NCBI GenBank assembly: GCA_002794785.1
Contig: NBBA01000004.1
Span: forward strand, 1,860,001-1,924,000
Direction: 5' to 3'
DNA: 64,000 bases
From: Coniferiporia sulphurascens
Lineage: Eukaryota > Basidiomycota > Agaricomycetes > Hymenochaetales > Hymenochaetaceae
The notes below the pieces were generated by a model. That model was not told the origin of the DNA, searched no databases, and was given only the letters and a program-made list of their open reading frames with translations. This document shows positions 11,112-21,767 of this stretch, piece by piece. Position numbers and translations under genes: made by a program. The stretch's first letter is position 1. Each line of letters begins with the position of its first letter.

Positions 11112-11417
11112 AGGGGTGCCAAAGCTTGAACCCGAGTAGACAGGTGCATCTTGGCTTGAATTGATTGTATAATCCGCCCCTTTTCCTAACCAAGCCTTTT
11201 TAATTTCCAGTAGACCCATTGTTGCACCTTGTGTGTGTGCGCGGTGCAACGGGTTATGTATATAATGCCAATTAATCGACTGCTCAAACGGCAGCGAGCT
11301 CACCTTACACTGACTGTACATGTGTGGGACTCGTGCACGATTATTAATTTTCTCAAGCCGAATTGATCATTATCAGGTTCAAACTTGATCTCGAACCGCC
11401 ATCAGCACTTTGCCGTG
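11112..11417. other. Intergenic: left edge of the F-box array
   Basis: Carries the 3' end of the small membrane protein gene and the leader of the first F-box copy. Bases from about 11340 (attattaat...cgaacc) match the region just upstream of the other three copies, so the repeat unit begins here. Confidence 0.6.
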
Positions 11418-12782
11418 ATGCATCGAATCTTTTATATTGTTGATATAGCCAGGCTCGTCGTATTTTCTCTTGCGGAAGATGCTCGCGTTGACATGCTCAT
11501 GGATGAGCCCGACGGTGCGAGACATTCGCTGAACGCTTTGGCTAATCTTGCCGGAGCGTCCAAACACTTCCATTCTATAGTACTCGAGGTCCTCAAAGTA
11601 GACCTGCACGACCACAAGCCCCTGATTACCCTGCTTCGTGTACGGTTGACATTCTCATCACTGGCAACGAACATGGCTAACATAAATTTCGTCTCACAGG
11701 GATTGGATGGCGAAGCAGATGCACAAAAGTACGACGCCATAATTAGCAGCGCTCGCTCTATATGGTTTCATAACGTGGATGAATGGGCTGCAAGCATGGC
11801 TGGTATTGCCTGCGATCCGCGCACGAAGTTGACCCTTCCTGTCCGCGAGCTATTCTACACTTTTGGATTTGGGGACCATAATATCCTCGACATCAGTGCT
11901 TTGAACCTTCCTCGTCTCCGAGAAGTTTGCATTCGAGGTGTTTGGAATGAGGAAAACTCGACTATTTGTGAGAAGTCGTCGCAAATTTCGGAACGTCTGT
12001 TGGGATCCCTCAAGCCCATCGTGGATAGCTATAAAGAACTAGAAACATTGCGTATTCGGTGGGACAACTTGTCTCTGTCAGGGCCACTGAAGCTTTTTAA
12101 AATGTTCCTGTCTCTTCGAAACCTGAAGCATCTAGAGTTGGTCCTCGAGGGCGGACACGAGCTTCGCCGTGGTTATGGTGGCTCGGCTGGTTCATTTGGA
12201 AACCCTGTCTATCAGATGTGTTCATCGACGAAAAGAGTTTACTCGTTATCGGCTTGTCAGTTCTCGTAAATTAATGCGCGATGCTGCTATGGGGTTCCAA
12301 TTCCTGCAATACCTCAATTTGGAAGAGACGGAGGGGTTCCTATGTAGATTCATCAGGGCCATGCCATCTTGCCCTCTTACGGAGCTCAACATACGATTTC
12401 TGGTACGCGGCAGGCAGCTGACACAGGATCCACCATCCAACCTGGCAGATCTAATCGTAGAGAGGTTTGGTTCCCTGCGTAAGCTGCACATCAGGTCTAC
12501 ACCCTCCTGGATATTCTCAGAGCAGTTCTTCGCATCACTGTGCGCGCTAAAACTCGTCACGGCGCATTTCTCCAACCTCACTGCGGAAAAGTTGACCCCT
12601 GAATTGTACGAGATGATGGCAAGGGGGTGGCCCCAGCTAGAAGAATTGGAAATATATCTTCATCCTTGGTCGAGACGTGTCGCAGAAAATGCAGAGGAAA
12701 AGGCAGGATGTTGTATTTGGGACAATCCTATTCGCTACTTCAAGGGCCACTGTCCCGCCTCCGTAAATTGCATATTCAGTGA
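11418..12782 (+). pseudogene. F-box/LRR-like gene, copy A, two frameshifts
   Basis: Most divergent member of the four-copy array. Exon 1 is 11418-11639 and exon 2 starts at 11700. The 60-base intron between them (ends ctcacag) is stopless and in frame. The N-terminus MHRIF...IARLVVFSLAEDAR corresponds to an F-box-like helix set, followed by leucine-rich segments (LETLRIRWDNL, LRNLKHLELV). Against copies B-D the frame breaks near 12150, where one base is missing in the LVLEG/ADTSF junction. It breaks again near 12755, where a run of four C in B is three in A. Correcting both restores homology up to a TGA at 12780-12782. Either a decayed copy or assembly error; two independent breaks favour decay. 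Confidence 0.7.
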
Positions 12783-14402
12783 CCTTCCCCCCATCATGGC
12801 CATCACGACCTGCGAATGTCTCCTGAGGCAGCGTCTGGACGACTACACACACAGACAACGACTCGTAATTTCACGGATATGCTTGGACGTTACGGGCTTG
12901 AGATTGTTCAAAGCCTATCCTGCAAATTATTTACGTCAGCGCGGGTCGCAAACGAGCTCTCTTCAACGTCGATGACAGTTTAATTTCCAGCCCCTTCGTA
13001 AGGCCGTTGTAAATATATACTCATGGAAATCCGTGTACAGTTACTGGCGATGTTGTGATTGTATCAACAGCGGAGGTTTTATTGTACTGACTTGCACCTT
13101 TCTCTATTAGTAAGAAGCCCTTTATCAATACCAAACTGCACAACTCGAACGGCCGGGCAGTGGCACGTGTTGCGACACAAGTATTCATGACGCATCCCCT
13201 GTCCATCCGAGCTGCGAGCTTTAGGGAGTCAAGCACAATATTCGACCTGCGCACATCAAGCTCCAGGTCGATTCGTGACGGTCGTCAGCATTACGTAATT
13301 GGCCCGGCGTTGGCATTATTCGTTTTAGTCTGGAGCTCCAACTCGAATCAGCTTCAGCATTCCACCTTGATGCACCAATGATTCCATGATTAATTCGTCG
13401 GGGCTTATTGCCTTTCAGTTCGCAGGAGACGCACGAGAAAACGAGCTTGGATGCCGCTTCTAGCCTTGATCTGTGTAGAACCGGCATCATCTCGCTTGGT
13501 CCGAGTCTGTGGGATGTGTAGCAACGTTTTTTCTCGGCTTATACGACAACAGGCATTTGCCTTTTTTTCTTCTGAGTTTTGACTTGAGCAACTGGGCCCC
13601 TAGCACGCAATTGGACGCGATGCTCTCGTTGGCAACTTTCATTGCAATAGGAAGCTTCTCAAAACAGACGCACCGCGCATCTGGCAGTAAGACAATGCGT
13701 TTGCGTTCCGGTGCGGCATTTTTTCACGAGACTATCCAGCTCCGGCTCTTTCGAAATCTGAGGTAAACCCGACTAAGTCGACGGTGGTTGGATTATGCAG
13801 CGGCGAATTTGGATTTCTAGGAGGACGTGTACATGTCACATGTGTCCGCCTGTGTCAACTTGTTAAGACGTACCCTTCGTACCACTAGTCTTACAGGATT
13901 AGACGTGCCATTCTAGGTGCATTTCGTCGTCCCCGCCGCCCTGCTGCCTTATGGATTCAGAGTCAGTTACCTATGAAGGCTACGCCTCGACAGAGCTCCG
14001 GAACCATGCACAATGGAGATAGCCCCGCCCTTTCACCAGAAGATGTACGCTCAAAAGATGTTGGATTGATCACAGAGAATATTAATGCGTAGAAAGCAAC
14101 TTTGTCCGTTACTCAAATTGAACGACCTTCATCTCCGCCTTCACGTTGTGTGCATTTTGAAAACTTGATACCTTCATTCATTCGTAGTCTTTCTTCGCTT
14201 TTCCTATGACACGTAGTAAAAAAAAAGGTCTCCGAGAGGATTGGGTACCCAATCATAAAACCATTGCATGTTCACCCATCCTGCTGTAACGATGTTACGT
14301 ACTAGTTGGCACCTGCGCTTGATTATTAATAACCTCGAACCGACTTTACTACTACTGAATTCAATCTTGATCTCGAACCACCACCATCTCTTTGCTACTT
14401 AA
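12783..14402. repeat. Spacer of array unit 1
   Basis: No convincing gene. Blocks here recur in the later spacers: the stretch near 13021 (atggaaatccgtgtac) recurs near 19825, that near 13800 (cggcgaatttggatttc) near 16642 and 20064, and the leader at 14322-14402 precedes copies C and D as well. The order of blocks is conserved, so the duplication unit includes the spacer and not only the gene. Confidence 0.65.
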
Positions 14403-15738
14403 ATGCATCGAATATTCCACACCGATGATATCGTCAGGCTCATCGTCTTTTCACTCGCAGAGGACGCCCGTGGAGACATGCTCGAGGGCTTGTCCGACGA
14501 CGCGAGACGCTCAAAGTCCGCTCTGTCCAGTCTCGCTAGAGTGTGTAGGCGCTTTTATCCCACTGCACTCGAGGGCCTTCTACTCGACTTACACGATCAT
14601 GAGCCCCTGTTGTCTCTGCTTCATGTACGGATGCTATTACCCTTGCTTGCGGTAACATAGCTAAAGCAAATTTGTCTTACAGGAATCGGACAATGGATCA
14701 GACGCTCAAAAACGCGATATCATAACCAGGAAATCTCGTTCCGTCTGGTTCCGGAGAGTGGACGAATGGACCGCAAATATACAGTGTACCTCCCGCGATC
14801 CGATCACAAGATTGACCCTCCCCGTCCGTGAGCTCTCCTGGGCATGTAGACTCTTGGGTCACGACATCCTGGATATAAGTGCTTTACACCTTCCCTACCT
14901 TAGAGAAGTAAGCATCCGTGGTGTTTGGGACAAACCCACGGCAGTGGTTTATAGAAGGTCGTTTATATTATGGAAGCGCATTTGGGGGTTCCTCCAACCT
15001 CTTGCAAAAGACTATCCGGAACTAGAGACACTGCGTATTCGGTGGGACGACCTTTTTCCGAACGGTTCGCCGCTGTTCTTCAGAATGTTTCCGCCTTTCG
15101 AAAACCTAAAGCACCTATATCTGGTTATCGACAGCATTCAGACGAACTCCGCCGTGGTGATGCTATCGAAGCTGCGATTCTTGAGAAAGCTGTCTATTAA
15201 GTGTGCCCATCGACGGATTGCAACATCTGTCGGTATGATGAATGAAGCCACAGAAGGGTTCCAATCCCTGCGATACCTTATTCTGGAAGAAATGGATATC
15301 TTTATGTGTGGATTCATTAGAGCCTTGCCTTCTTGTCCTCTTACAGAGTTGACTGTACGAGTTAAAGATCGTGATGCGTCGTCGGCACAACACCCGCCAA
15401 CAAACCTGGTTGGGTTAATAGCGGAGAGGTTCGACTCCTTGCAGAAACTATACTTCAAGTCCGCTTATCCCTCGATATTTTCGGAGGAGTTCTTTTCTTC
15501 GCTGTGTAGGCTGGACCTTGCCACGGTGAAGCTCTCTGGCGTCGCCGCGGAATTGCTGAAGTCCGAGCTGTATGAGATGATGGCGAGAGCGTGGCCGCGG
15601 CTAGAAGAACTAGAAATATGTGTTCATCGAGAGTCAACCACAGAGGTAGAACAGGAGGAGACAGAAAATGCAGAAGACTCTGCTATTTATTACTTCAAGG
15701 ATCATTGTCCCCGCCTTCGCAGTTTCAGTATCCGATGA
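14403..15738 (+). CDS. F-box/LRR-like protein, copy B (intact)
   Basis: Two exons, 14403-14624 and 14683-15738, encoding 425 residues. The intron is gtacgg...cttacag. Exon 1 (74 residues) has the layout of basidiomycete F-box-like proteins: MHRIFHTDDIVRLIVF, a charged loop, then SLARVCRRFYPTALEGLLLDL ending before LLSLLH. F-box proteins link substrates to SCF ubiquitin ligases through Skp1. Exon 2 carries irregular leucine-rich repeats (LPYLREVSIRGVW, LETLRIRWDDL, FENLKHLYLV, LRFLRKLSIKC, LQKLYFKSAY, LEELEICVH) that would form the substrate surface. No target can be named. The assignment rests on pattern, not a search. This is the reference copy of the array. Confidence 0.78.
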
Positions 15739-17279
15739 CCTTCCTCGTTGCAGTGGCGGGATGTGGTTATTATGACCACCATCCAAGGGAGCTCAGGTAC
15801 ATGGTTTGGTACCCGGATGTGTGCTACCAGCTACATGGATAGCTTGGATTGAACCATCTCTGCTCCCGATGCATCCTTCTTTCTTCAAATCCTATACCAA
15901 AAAATAACATCACAATGGATACGGACCTTTGGATTGTTTCGATTACATTTGGACGTTATGAGCTCATTACTTGCTCTCCTTTTATCCATCACAGAACTTA
16001 CTGGGCCCCGAGTTGCGAGTCTGGCCGTCTGAGGCTTGAACGTAACCGGTTCGCGGTTACGAGACCAGCCGGGAGCGGTCGAGCGAACATCATTCCTGCC
16101 ATACCGCATCCGGGCTTTTTTTCTTGGCTTATGCGACCACGCGACCCTACCTACAAGCTTTTTTTATGTCGCCAAACTGGACGGAGAACGAAAATCTCAT
16201 TTCTTGGTAGAGTTTCTCAGATCTCAGGGTGAACTTTGATATTATACAAGGCGCGCTATCGGGGTGGAGAGTTTAGGGTCTAGACTAGTTCCTCAAATAA
16301 AGGCGACACATCTACGTCCGACACGACTGTTTTTTATTCATGTCCAAATTATTCAGTCCCTTAGGAACCAGAAATACACCCCGAGCTGGCACTGTGCACG
16401 CAAACTACTTCGTGTTTTACGCTGCATGGCGGCGAGGCCAAGTTTACTGTGTTGCAGGAGCGCATACATCAACTATCGAACCAGAACCACACTGCACATC
16501 TGGTGGTAAGGCGACGCGTTTGCGTTCTGGCGCAGCAAGTTTTTCAACAAGACTATTCAGCTCTAGCTCTTTCGCAATCCAAGGCACGTTGACTTCATTG
16601 CTGTAGCTTTGTACACCATCAGTACCTTGATTGTATTATGCAGCGGCGAATTTGAATTTCCTAGGAGGACATATGCACATCAAAACACACTTACAAGGCA
16701 CGTTTCTTCGCGGCCACTTGATCACGCCAGCCAAGGTGTACACCTACCGTGTCGGCTCGTCGAAACGTACCCTTCGTTCTGGTCTTACAGAATTAGACAC
16801 ACCGTTTCAGGCGTATTTCGACGTGCCCGCTACCCTGTTGATGGAGAAATCCCGAGTCAGTTCCCTATGAAGCTCGACGAAATCTCGAGTCACGCATGGT
16901 GGAGAGGTAGCTTCATTCTTTTACTGGAAGATGTACGATCATCAAATGTTGGATTGGATCGCAGAGAATACGTAGAATGTACTTTTGTCCATTGCTTAAG
17001 TTGAAAGACCGCGTACATTCAAGGAAGCTCAAGGAAGACGCTCATGCATATTAGATTTTCGTTCATGCGTAATTTATCTTTGTTTTTCCCATGGCAAAAA
17101 TGGTCTCCGGGAATCTCAAGCTGCAGGATAGGGCACCTACAACTATTGAATACTGTATTAACCCTTAACGCTGTTGCTGCGTATAGCACCTGCACGCGAT
17201 TATTAATAGTCTCGAACCGAATTAGCTATTATTAGATTCAATCTTGATTCCGAACCACCACCATCTCTTTGCTACTTAA
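15739..17279. repeat. Spacer of array unit 2
   Basis: No convincing gene. The segment 16120-16510 aligns by eye with 19015-19395 (shared stretches include ttcttggtagagtt and gcgcatacatcaactatcg). The last 80 bases before 17280 are nearly the same as before copies B and D. Short ORFs present are not shared in frame between the matching spacers, which argues against coding function. Confidence 0.65.
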
Positions 17280-18624
17280 ATGCATCGAATATTTCACACC
17301 GATGATATCGTCAGGCTCATCATCTTTTCACTCGCAGAGGACGCCCGTGGAGACATGCTCGAGGGCTTGTCCGACGACGCGAGACGCTCAAAGTCCGCTC
17401 TGTCCAGTCTCGTCAGAGTGTGTAGGCGCTTTTATCCCATTGCCCTCGAGGGCCTTCTACTCGACTTACACGATCATGAGCCCCTGTTGTCTCTGCTTCA
17501 TGTACGGGTGCTATCACCCTTTCGTGCGGTGACAACATAGCTAAAGCAAATTTGTCATGCAAGGATCGGATAATGGATCTGACGCTCAAAAACGCGACAT
17601 CATAACCAGGAAATCTCGTTCCATCTGGTTCCGGAGAGTGGACGAATGGACCGCAAACATACAGTGTACCTCCCGCGATCCAATCACAAGATTGACCCTC
17701 TCCGTCCGTGAACTCTCCTGGACGTGTAGAGTCTTAAATGACGACATACTTGACATCAGTGCTTTAAACCTGCCCTACCTTAGAGAAGTATGCGTCCGTG
17801 GCGTTTGGGGCGAGTCCATCACAGTGCTTATTAGAAGGTCGCTTCCAATATGGAGGGGCCTTCCACAGTCCCTCAAAGCTATTGCAAAAGGCTATCCAGA
17901 ACTAGAGACACTGCGTATTCGGTGGGACGACCTTACCTCGACCGGATCGGCACTGTTCTTCAATATGTTTCCATCTTTCGAAAATCTAAAGCACCTATAT
18001 CTGGTTGTCGACAGCATAAAGACGTACTCCGCCGTGGCGTTGGTGGCGAAGCTACGATTTTTGAGAAAGCTGTCTATTAAAAGCGTCCATCGACATTATG
18101 CAGCATCTCTCGGGACGATGCATGAAGCCACAGGAGGGTTCCAATCCCTGCGATACCTTATTCTGGAAGAAATAGAAGACTCTATATGTGGATTCATTGG
18201 AGCCATGCCTTCTTGTCCTCTTATAGAATTGGACGTACGGATTCAAGGCTTTCATAGGTCGTCGAGACTAAACCCACTGGTATCACCAGCTCAATTAATA
18301 GCGGAGAGGTTCGGCTCCTTACAGAAACTATACTTTAAGTCCGCTTATCCCTCCGTATTTTCGGAGGAGTTCTTTTCTTCGCTGTGTAGGCTGGACCTTG
18401 TCACGGTACAGTTCTCTGGCGTTGCCGCAGAATTGCTAAAGCCCGAGCTGTATGAAATGGTGGCGAGGGCATGGCCCCGGTTAGAAGAACTGGAAATATG
18501 TGTTCACGGAAAGTCGAATGCAACCACGGAGATCTCACCGGAGAATACAGAACATACCGAAGACTCGGCTATTTGTTACTTTAAGGACCTTTGTCCCCGC
18601 CTTCAAAGTTTCCGTATTCGATGA
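17280..18624 (+). CDS. F-box/LRR-like protein, copy C (altered first intron)
   Basis: Close paralogue of copy B. Exon 1 (from 17280) is nearly identical. The LRR exon runs to TGA at 18622-18624 without a break and has the same repeat order, with a longer Thr/Asn-rich segment near the end (KSNATTEISPENTEH). The splice acceptor that reads cttacag|GAATCGG in B is atgcaag|GATCGG here, one base shorter, so the B-type junction would shift frame. A junction using the donor at 17524 (TTC|gtgcgg) and acceptor ending at 17563 restores the frame (about 434 residues) with a 40-base intron. Otherwise translation might start at the internal ATG at 17557, without the F-box. Functional status is therefore uncertain. 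Confidence 0.65.
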
Positions 18625-20427
18625 TCTTCCTCATTGCGATGGCGGGTTGTGATTATCATGGCTACCCTAAAGAGCCCCTGGGCTTGGTTTGGCAGTCAGT
18701 TGCGTCCGACCAAGTATTCGGGTAGCTTGGACCGAAACCTCTCATTTCCAAAGGCATCCCTCCCTCACCCAAAGTCGGTGCTGAAAAACCTTCACGAAGG
18801 ATGCGGAGCCTGTGCCACTGTTCATTGAGTACACCCAGACTCATCGCCTTGTTTATGCTCCGGGGGTCCGTTCTTTATATACGGAACTCACTGGGCCCCA
18901 AGTAGCGAGTCTGGCCGTTCGAGGTCTGGACGTAGCCAGCTCGCAATTTCGAGGCCAGTCAGAGCAGTCGGGCGAACATCATTCCTGTCACACAGTACTC
19001 GGGCGTTTTTTAGGGAGGCTTACGCGACTATGACATCCTATCTGCAAGTATCTTTTATGTCTCCAAAGATCGGACCGAGGACGAAAATCTCGTTTCTTGG
19101 TAGAGTTCCTCAGACCTAAAGGTGAACTTTGGCATTATGCAAGGCGTGCTATCCAGGCGGAGAGTATAAGGTCTGGACTAGCTCCTCGGATGAGGGCAGC
19201 ACGTCTATTCCCAGCTCAATTATTTTTTATTCATGTCCAAACTATCCGTCTCCTTAGAAATTAGAGATGCACTCGAGCCGGTACTGTGCACACGAACTGC
19301 ACCGTCTTTCACGCCGCTCAGCGGCGAGGCCCGGACCAAGTCTACTATGCCGCAAAAGCGCATACATCAACTATCGAACCACATTCCCGGTACTCCGTTA
19401 CGTGCCCGCGTCTTTTCATCGAAGTGCTACACCTCTGTGTGCCACCACAGAATTGAACATGTACATGTAACTCGAGGCGTGTCTCTACCCCTTTGGAAGA
19501 CCCACTTATGGAGGGCTACGCCTCCGAGTCGGCTGTGCAATTCCTATGACGTGTTCAGAGCGGAGGCAAACGGGAGTCCATTGCGTCACTGCACTGCGCT
19601 GCAGCACGGACTAGACCCCCCATTTGGTGGCGGTTCTCGGATGCTATCGCAGTCTGAGAAAGGCTGGCACCCGAGATAAGTACAGCGGAGAGGAGGGGGG
19701 GCGCCCTGACTAGAGAATTGCTGATGTGCATTCATCAAACATTGATACAATGCTGGAGCGGACGGCCGAGAACGCGTAACTCATGTCCTCCGGGCTCTCA
19801 TAAGCCCGTTATAAATTAATATCCATGGAAACCCGTGTAAAACTTTTATTACGGCAAAGAGCGATGTTGTGAGCGTATTAACAGTGGAAGTTTTATTGTG
19901 CTAAGTTGCACCTTCTCTTTTAGTAACGAATGCCCTTTTATCAGTATCGAACCGTTCGGTTCGGACGGCGGTAACCCTAGCTCTTTCGGAATCCGAGGTA
20001 CATTGATTTAGCTGCTGAAGCTTTGTACACGATCCGCATCGTGGCTGGATCATGATGCAGCGGTCCGGGCGAATCTGAATTCCCTTGGAAAACATATACA
20101 CATCAAAATACATGACACGTAACTTTGCGGCCAACTAAATCATGCTGGCCAAGGTGTATATTTACTGTGTCAACTCATCAAGACATTACTCTATGAAGGA
20201 TACACCTCGACGAATCCTCGCGTAACGCACAGTGGAGAGGTGGCTTCATATTATGACTGGAAAATGCGTAGAAAGCAATTTTATTTGTCACCTAACTTGA
20301 AGTTGAAAGTCACGGATGGAACCTGCGTGCGATTATTACAGTAATACTAATAAACCTAAACCAAATTAACTATCTATTATTGGATTCGATCTTGATCTCG
20401 ATCCACCACCATCTCGTTGCTACTTAG
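18625..20427. repeat. Spacer of array unit 3
   Basis: No convincing gene. It has blocks matching the unit 2 spacer (19015-19395), the unit 1 spacer (19823-20100) and the tail after copy D (19480-19780 against about 22560-22860, sharing the cctccgagtcgg and gagcggacggccgagaacgcg-type segments). It carries the longest set of shared blocks of the four spacers. Confidence 0.6.
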
Positions 20428-21767
20428 ATGCATCGAATATTTTACACCGATGATATCGTCAGGCTCATCGTCTCTTCACTCGCAGAGGACGCCCGTGGAG
20501 ACATGCTCGAGGGCTTGTCCGACGACGCGAGACGCTCAAAGTCCGCTCTGGCCAGTCTCGCTAGAGTGTGTAGGCGCTTTTATCCCACTACACTCGAGGG
20601 ACTTCTACTCGACTTACACGATCATGAGCCCCTGTTGTCTCTGCTTCGTGTACGGATGCTATCACCCTTGCTTGCGGTAACATAGCTAAAGCAAAATTGT
20701 CTTACAGGAATCGGATAATGGATCAGACGCTCAAAAACGCGATATCATAACTAGGAAATCTCGTTCCGTCTGGTTCCGGAGAGTGGACGAATGGACCTCA
20801 AACGTACAGTGCACCTCCCGCGATCCAATCACAAGGGTAACCCTCCCCGTCCGTGAGCTCTCCTGGATATGTGGACCCTTGGATGAAGATATCCTTGACA
20901 TCAGTGCTTTAAATCTGCCCTATCTTAGAGAAGTATGCGTCCGTGGCGGTTGGGACAGACCCGTCCCAATGGTTTGTAGAAGGTCGGTCTCGTTTTGGCA
21001 GCGCCTTCAGAGGTCTCCAACTTATTGCAAAAGGCTATCCGGAACTGGAGACACTGCGTATTCGGTGGGACGACCTTTTTCAAAACGGTTCGACGCTGTT
21101 CTTCGAGATGTTTCCGCCTTTCGAAAACCTAAAGCATCCATATCTGGTTATCGACAGAATTCATACGAACTCTGCCGTGGTGATGCTAGCGAAGCTGCAA
21201 TTCTTGAGAAAGCTGTCTATTAGGTGTGCCCATCGACGGATTGCAACATCTGTCGGTACGATGAGTGAAGCCACAGAAGGGTTCCAATCCCTACGATACC
21301 TTATTCTGGAAGAAATGGAAATCTTTATGTGTAGATTCATTGGAGCCTTGCCTTCTTGTCCTCTTACAGAGTTGACTGTACGAGTTCAAGATTGTGATGG
21401 GTCGTCAACACAACATCCCCCAACAAACCTGGCTGGGTTAATAGCGGAGAGGTTCGGCTCCTTACAGAAGCTATATTTCAAGTCCGCTTATCCCTCGATA
21501 TTTTCGGAAGAGTTCTTCTCTTCGCTGTGTAGGCTGGACCTTGCCACGGTGAAGCTCTCTGGCGTCGCCGCGGAATTGCTAAAGCCCGAGCTGTTTGCGA
21601 TGATTGCGAGATCGTGGCCGCGGCTAGAAGAACTAGAAATATGTGTTCGTCGAGAATCGAATTCAACCACAGAGGTCGAACAGGAGGAGACAGTAAATGC
21701 AGAAGACTCTGCTATTTGTTATTTCAAGGACCATTGTCCCCGCCTTCATAGTTTCAGTATCCGATGA
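20428..21767 (+). pseudogene. F-box/LRR-like gene, copy D, one frameshift
   Basis: Exon 1 (20428-20649) differs from copy B at seven of 222 positions by my count. The intron has a normal cttacag acceptor and exon 2 starts at 20708. The LRR exon is in frame with B until about 21011-21015. There RLQR should be followed by a full codon before LQL, but only one base remains, equivalent to a two-base deletion. Downstream the homologous frame (LQLIAKGYPELETLRIRWDDL...) is open to TGA at 21765-21767. A product from the first ATG would be truncated after about 200 residues. Very high similarity to copy B suggests recent inactivation or a sequencing error. Confidence 0.72.
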
